From the NCBI GenBank assembly GCA_016711405.1, contig JADJSZ010000103.1, positions 1 to 8,962 on the forward strand: 8,962 nt of DNA, in the 5' to 3' direction. Shown in pieces: positions 5,726 through 8,962 of this stretch (the first letter of the stretch is position 1; every line of letters starts with the position of its first letter). The notes beneath the pieces are model-generated. The model was not told the DNA's origin and made no database searches. It saw only the letters and a list, made by a program, of their open reading frames with translations. The position numbers and the translations under genes are program-made. The stretch comes from Candidatus Hadersleviella danica. GTDB lineage: Bacteria; Chloroflexota; Anaerolineae; Promineifilales; Promineifilaceae.

Positions 5726-6238
5726 ATGGATGTCATAGACAAAGAAGACGAGGTGATCCACCGCTTTGCGTGGGTTAACCGATTAGACAAGCAGATTACA
5801 CGCTGGATGGCTCGGCATGGCTTGACCATTGCCCGCGTGGGGTTGGGATTGGTGTTCTTTTGGTTTGGGGCGTTGAAGCTGGTTCCGGGGCTTAGCCCAG
5901 CGGAAGAGTTGGTGCGCAATACGACTTATTTTGTAAACCCCGATTGGTTTTTGCCCGTGCTGGCGGTGTGGGAGATGGCGATTGGGTTGGGGCTTATTTT
6001 TGGGGTGTATATGCGGCTGACGTTGCTGTTGCTGTTTTTGCAGATGCCGGGCACGGCCTTGCCGTTGGTGCTTTTGCCCGATGTGGTGTGGACGCAGTTC
6101 CCGTATGGGCTGACGATGGAGGGGCAGTATATTATCAAGAATTTGGTGTTGGTGGGGACGGCGTTGGTGTTGGGGGCACGGTGCGCGGCGGCCGTGGATC
6201 CCAATCCACCGCAGGGGAGAGGGAGAAGTGAGAAGTAA
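5726..6238 (+). CDS. DoxX/YkgB-like small integral membrane protein
   Basis: From the preferred ATG the product has 170 residues and four likely membrane segments: about 33-52 (ARVGLGLVFFWFGALKLVPG), 74-95, 97-118 and 138-152. The RVGLGLVFFWFGALKL start, the central VWEMAIGLGLIFGV helix and the YIIKNLVLVGTALVLGA end are typical of DoxX-like or YkgB (DUF417)-like proteins, which are membrane proteins linked in some species to redox or stress functions; the exact role is unknown. The N-terminal 30 residues are charged and probably cytoplasmic. The C-terminus (GRGRSEK) is encoded by a heptad array that also supplies the stop codon, so the last residues may be a recent repeat-driven addition. The gene is divergent from the dehydrogenase, with two hairpins in its leader, and a good Shine-Dalgarno supports the start. 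Confidence 0.78.
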   Translation: MDVIDKEDEVIHRFAWVNRLDKQITRWMARHGLTIARVGLGLVFFWFGALKLVPGLSPAEELVRNTTYFVNPDWFLPVLAVWEMAIGLGLIFGVYMRLTLLLLFLQMPGTALPLVLLPDVVWTQFPYGLTMEGQYIIKNLVLVGTALVLGARCAAAVDPNPPQGRGRSEK

Positions 6239-6257
6239 AAAGTGAGAAGTAAAAAGT
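6223..6257 (+). repeat. Heptanucleotide array over the DoxX-like stop codon
   Basis: Five contiguous units: GAGAAGT, GAGAAGT, AAAAAGT, GAGAAGT, AAAAAGT. The TAA of the membrane-protein gene (6236-6238) spans the boundary of units two and three. The array ends eight bases before the left end of the IS3-family element. Confidence 0.85.
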
Positions 6258-6295
6258 TTGACTTATCCTGATTATAGTTTACAAGGGATAGATAG

Positions 6296-6300
6296 AAGGA
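6296..6300 (+). promoter_or_regulatory. Ribosome binding site of orfA
   Basis: AAGGA ends nine bases before the ATG at 6310. It is one of only two good Shine-Dalgarno sites in the window. Confidence 0.55.
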
Positions 6301-6309
6301 ATCAGGATC

Positions 6310-6705
6310 ATGGTCGAGGAAATCTACAAACGGTACAGTATAGCCTTCAAGAAACAAGTTGTGGCCAGTTACGAAGCAGGAGCTTCACTCAATGTCCTCA
6401 ACCAACGCTACGGCATTAAAGGGACAACCACCATCAAGCGGTGGGTTGAACAGTACGGCCGAGCAGGGATTAGACACAAAATAGTGACCATTCAACAACC
6501 CGAAGAACGAGAGCAACTGCGCCAGTTGCAAACTGAGCTGAAGCAGATGAAGGAGTTGGTGGCTAAATTGAGCCTCGAAAAATTCATCTTGGAATGCACC
6601 CTAGCCGTAGCCGAGGAAGACTTGGGGTACGAGGTTAAAAAAAAGATCCCTACCGCATTGCCGAACAAGCGCGAACAAGGCATCAAGAAGCGGCCATCAA
6701 GTTGA
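6310..6705 (+). CDS. IS3-family transposase OrfA (DNA-binding subunit)
   Basis: 131 residues. Residues 6-55 form a helix-turn-helix of the transposase_8 kind (YSIAFKKQVVASYEAG, then LNVLNQRYGIKGTTTIKRWV), which in this family recognises the terminal repeats. Residues 65-104 are a leucine-zipper-like coiled coil (EEREQLRQLQTELKQMKELV) used for dimer formation. In known elements OrfA alone represses transposition and limits transposase synthesis. The last 20 residues follow the frameshift site and are probably not important. A good Shine-Dalgarno precedes the start. The 3' end overlaps the nominal orfB start codon by four bases, but productive expression of orfB more likely comes from ribosomal frameshifting. 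Confidence 0.92.
   Translation: MVEEIYKRYSIAFKKQVVASYEAGASLNVLNQRYGIKGTTTIKRWVEQYGRAGIRHKIVTIQQPEEREQLRQLQTELKQMKELVAKLSLEKFILECTLAVAEEDLGYEVKKKIPTALPNKREQGIKKRPSS
6639..6645 (+). promoter_or_regulatory. Programmed -1 frameshift site A AAA AAG
   Basis: In the orfA frame the heptamer reads A AAA AAG within a run of eight A. Slipping back one base continues as K-DPYRIAEQARTRHQEAAIKL and joins the orfB frame without a stop. In that frame a TAA lies at 6636-6638, just before the heptamer, so the shift has to happen here. This matches the known OrfAB mechanism of IS3-family elements. No strong downstream stem-loop was found by eye. Confidence 0.8.
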
Positions 6706-7532
6706 ACGCAGTGTACGAGGCGTGTGGGGTGACCCGCCAAGCTGTGTATCAGCACCGTTGCCGCACGCAAGACCGAGTGGAGCAAGAAACAGCCATTTGT
6801 GCTTGGGTACGTCAGAAGCGGAAGATGCACCCCCGCATGGGCACGCGCAAGTTGTGGCAGGAAATACAGGGCTGGCTGGCCGAGCAGGACATCCACTATG
6901 GCCGCGACCGCCTTTTCGAACTTCTGCGACGCGCAGGATTGCTGTTGGAGCAATCCCGCCGCTCGCGGCGCACCACCTTTGCGGGCATGTGGCGTTGCCC
7001 CAACTTGATAGCGGGGCTAGAGGTCACTCGACCCAATCAGGTCTGGGTCAGTGACATCACCTACATCGACACCGAACAGGGTTTTGGCTATCTGGCACTC
7101 GTCACCGATGTCTACAGCCGCCGTATCATGGGCTATGATTTCTGCCCCACCCTCGCTGTGGAGGGAGCCTTACGGGCACTGCGGATGGCTTGCCGCACCG
7201 CCCAAGGCTCACTGGTGGGGTTAATCCACCACAGCGACCATGGCGTACAGTACACCTGCCATGCCTATCGCCAACTCCTTGGCCAGCACCAGATGCGTTC
7301 CAGCATGGGGGAGGTGGGCAATTGTTACGACAATGCTTTAGCCGAACGTGTCAACGGTATTCTTAAACTCGAATACGGTCTCGAATTTCGGTTTGTCTCT
7401 TTTGCCCAAGCCGCACAGGCTGTTAACCAAGCTGTTTGGCTTTACAACCATGAGCGACCTCATTTGTCGCTTGCTTATCGCAAACCGCACGCTGTTTATG
7501 TCAATTACTTTGCCAAACAACAGGTGCATTAG
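6702..7532 (+). CDS. IS3-family transposase OrfB (DDE integrase-type catalytic part)
   Basis: Numbered from the TTG at 6702, the product has 276 residues; the reading frame is open from 6639 and is normally translated as an OrfAB fusion. Residues 1-90 contain the HTH_21-like region (HPRMGTRKLWQEI, RLFELLRRAGLL). The retroviral-integrase fold follows, with D118 in WVSDITYI, D179 in HHSDHG and E215 in DNALAERVNGILK. The last two are separated by 35 residues, the DD(35)E spacing. The C-terminus has YNHERPHLSLAYRKPHAVY, typical of the family. It catalyses strand cleavage and circle-type copy-out transposition of the element. All key residues are present. The GNCYDNALAERVNG variant is one I associate with IS3 elements of environmental Bacteroidota and Chloroflexota, but I cannot assign a named element. 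Confidence 0.95.
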   Translation: MNAVYEACGVTRQAVYQHRCRTQDRVEQETAICAWVRQKRKMHPRMGTRKLWQEIQGWLAEQDIHYGRDRLFELLRRAGLLLEQSRRSRRTTFAGMWRCPNLIAGLEVTRPNQVWVSDITYIDTEQGFGYLALVTDVYSRRIMGYDFCPTLAVEGALRALRMACRTAQGSLVGLIHHSDHGVQYTCHAYRQLLGQHQMRSSMGEVGNCYDNALAERVNGILKLEYGLEFRFVSFAQAAQAVNQAVWLYNHERPHLSLAYRKPHAVYVNYFAKQQVH

Positions 7533-8198
7533 CCTATTTTCTTGTAAACGTATTTCAGGACTTGACCAGTACGAACCCGATTTGCTGGGGCAATGGTTTG
7601 TGCAAGAGGCCGAAACATGGGGCTACCATGTGCAGCAAGTCCATTTGGGGGGCGAACGGGAGCCACAACGATGGATTACAGAATGGCGCAAATTTGCCCA
7701 GCGGTATTACTACGATGGAGCAAACGTGGTTGCCTTGAGCCACATCAATGAGTTGGACACCGTTTGGGCAGAACCTTTGGCCAAATTCGCCGTTGAAATG
7801 ACCAATGATTTGCCCTTATTGTTGCTCATCCCCCTCAATGTGCCCGTGCCATTGCAGACCATTCCCGAGATAAACCCGTGGCATGGATTAGCCCAAGATT
7901 TAGTGACGCGAGAGCTTGCCCACGAAATCCATTTGCAAGCCGTGACACGGGCGGACATAGCGGAGTTGATGGAGCCAGCGAACCCACTGTTGCCGCCGCT
8001 GTTACACGACTTATGCCGAGGGCAACCCCGACTGGCGCGTGATGTGTGGCAGATGTGGCAAGAGGCAGGGCTGGTTTGGCAAGATAGAGAGGGGATGTGG
8101 CAGGCGGATACCCAACAACACGACTGGCAAGCGCAATTGCAACAAGGCTGGGCGCATTTGGTGCGCGACCATTTGGTGGCCTTGTTGGGCAAGCAGAA

Positions 8199-8201
8199 CC
8201 C
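8199..8201 (+). other. First frameshift site in the ATPase remnant
   Basis: A fourth C here would join GKQN to PLVTKAEAMLSLAALEGE in one frame. The exact base is uncertain within a few nucleotides. Confidence 0.55.
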
Positions 8202-8652
8202 TTGGTTACCAAGGCGGAAGCGATGTTGAGCCTTGCCGCGCTAGAAGGAGAGACGTTTACCTTGGAGGCGGTGGCTTTGTGTTTGGGGGTAGCCTTAGAG
8301 GGGGAGGAATTTGAGGCGTGGATTGATTTTTGTGATGATTATTTGGCTATGGGGGAAGATGACGAAGAGGTGGGAGCTAAACTACTCGTGCCCGCAGGGG
8401 ATGTGGCAGGCTCCTCCTTGGCGGTGATTGGGTATCCTGTAGAAGAGGAGAATGCGAAGCAAAAGTCACGCACCGTCAATCGGTATCGTTTTGCCAAGCC
8501 GTATTTGCATTTGGGGTGGCAAAAGCTCCAAGATGTGGGGGGGGCGTTGTTGCAGGAGCGGTGTGAACAGTTGGCGGAGCAGTTGGTGGCGGCGTATACG
8601 CCCCATTTGCAGTTGGTGTTGGATGCGCTGACGCGGCTGTATGAGGCGGCGG

Positions 8653-8656
8653 AAAA
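8653..8656 (+). other. Second frameshift site in the ATPase remnant
   Basis: A fifth A restores YEAAEKPKRLWEEVYTPAVE across the two frames. The protein downstream stays open to the end of the window. Confidence 0.7.
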
Positions 8657-8962
8657 CCGAAGCGGCTGTGGGAGGAGGTTTATACGCCTGCGGTGGAACA
8701 CCAGAAGGATGTGGTGGCATTGCACCACCATGCCCATCGTGCTTTAGCCCAATGGCAGGGGGCAAACCAGCGTTCGTATGAACTGGCGGTGCGGACGATT
8801 GATGTGGGGTTGCGCTATATGGAAGCGGCATGGCAATACGATGCCAACTATTGGGAGGATGCGGTGGGGGTGGGGCGGGATATTTTGCCATTGGCGGAGC
8901 AATGGCCTGAGTCGTTGATGCTAAAAGAAGCCTCTATTTGCAACGATCTTGGCGGACTGTTG

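Larger units (their letters stand above)
6266..7560 (+). mobile_element. IS3-family insertion sequence, apparently complete
   Basis: The element is about 1.3 kb with orfA and orfB in the canonical -1 arrangement and imperfect terminal inverted repeats, TCCTGATTATAGTTTACAAG (6266-6285) against 7541-7560, matching at 15 of 20 positions. If the element starts with the usual TG, the ends are 6269 and 7557. No clean target duplication is visible: CTT at 6262-6264 and 7561-7563 is only a weak candidate. Both reading frames and the DDE triad are intact, so it could be active. It has a single CGGCCG word, unlike the dense neighbourhood to its left, which fits an outside origin. Confidence 0.85.
7561..8962 (+). 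pseudogene. STAND/AAA-type ATPase with helical-repeat tail, 5' end missing, two frameshifts
   Basis: Coding sequence begins abruptly at the IS3 right end and continues past the window. The first frame (7561 to about 8196) reads GLDQYEPDLLGQWFVQEAET, a degenerate Walker B-like strand NVVALSHINELDT, PLLLLIPLN, then a winged-helix-like ADIAELM and DVWQMWQEAGLVWQDREGMW. The second frame (about 8199-8656) continues PLVTKAEAMLSLAALEGETFTLEAVALCLG to YEAAE. The third (8660-8962) continues KRLWEEVYTPAVEHQKD with TPR-like helices to the end. Both breaks are repaired by adding one base in a homopolymer (CCC 8199-8201; AAAA 8653-8656). The order of parts resembles large multi-domain signalling or regulatory ATPases (AAA_16/BTAD/MalT-like). 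The Walker A region and N-terminal effector are absent, and the sequence left of the IS holds no matching piece, so the fragment is headless. It contains no CGGCCG word, unlike the host-like genes upstream. Confidence 0.75.

Noticed and set aside
7348..7560. Start of the ATPase inside the IS3 element
   Set aside because: The frame is open only by chance in the shadow of orfB; ATPase-like sequence begins at the IS end.
7561..8962. Part of a novel defence system built around the STAND ATPase
   Set aside because: No effector domain, Walker A or partner gene is visible; the fragment is truncated and cannot support such a claim.

Overview
The window looks like a repeat-rich accessory stretch of a moderately GC-rich bacterial chromosome. 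A member of the Chloroflexota (Anaerolineae or a close relative) is my best guess. This is an inference from three things: a VEVTR-type linker after the lipobox of the solute-binding lipoprotein, a general gene style with few Shine-Dalgarno sequences, and spacers filled with heptanucleotide arrays and palindromes. No rRNA, tRNA, CRISPR array or replication origin was seen.

Layout. Positions 115-797 hold a decayed, internally deleted IS4-type element with 19-bp inverted ends and the broken C-terminal third of its transposase. Next come an intact tyrosine recombinase (934-1929, +) and a TetR/AcrR-family regulator of the LmrA/YxaF kind (2114-2686, +). The regulator converges on a family 5 (peptide-type) ABC solute-binding lipoprotein (2933-4589, -) that carries one frameshift. 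Upstream of that on the same strand is a complete 3-hydroxyacyl-CoA dehydrogenase (4674-5516, -). A palindrome-bearing divergent spacer leads to a small DoxX-like membrane protein (5726-6238, +). A complete-looking IS3-family element (about 6266-7560) follows, with orfA, orfB and an A AAA AAG slippery site. Its right end abuts the headless remainder of a STAND/AAA-type ATPase with a helical-repeat tail, which runs off the window in three successive reading frames (7561-8962).

How the parts relate. The genes do not form one obvious pathway. The dehydrogenase belongs to fatty-acyl, butyrate or phenylacetate-type CoA metabolism. The binding protein has no permease or ATPase partner here. The recombinase, both insertion sequences and the repeats mark the region as plastic. 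The most striking features are at DNA level. Nearly every spacer carries a run of 7-nt (sometimes 8-nt) units that touches or supplies the start or stop codon of the neighbouring gene. The hexamer CGGCCG occurs about 34 times between 1105 and 5611 on both strands and in different frames, yet only once in the IS3 element and not at all in the ATPase remnant or the first 1.1 kb. All three frameshifts outside the old transposase fall in short homopolymers, so consensus error must be considered. I found no convincing new multi-gene system; the repeat and word architecture is the part worth pursuing.
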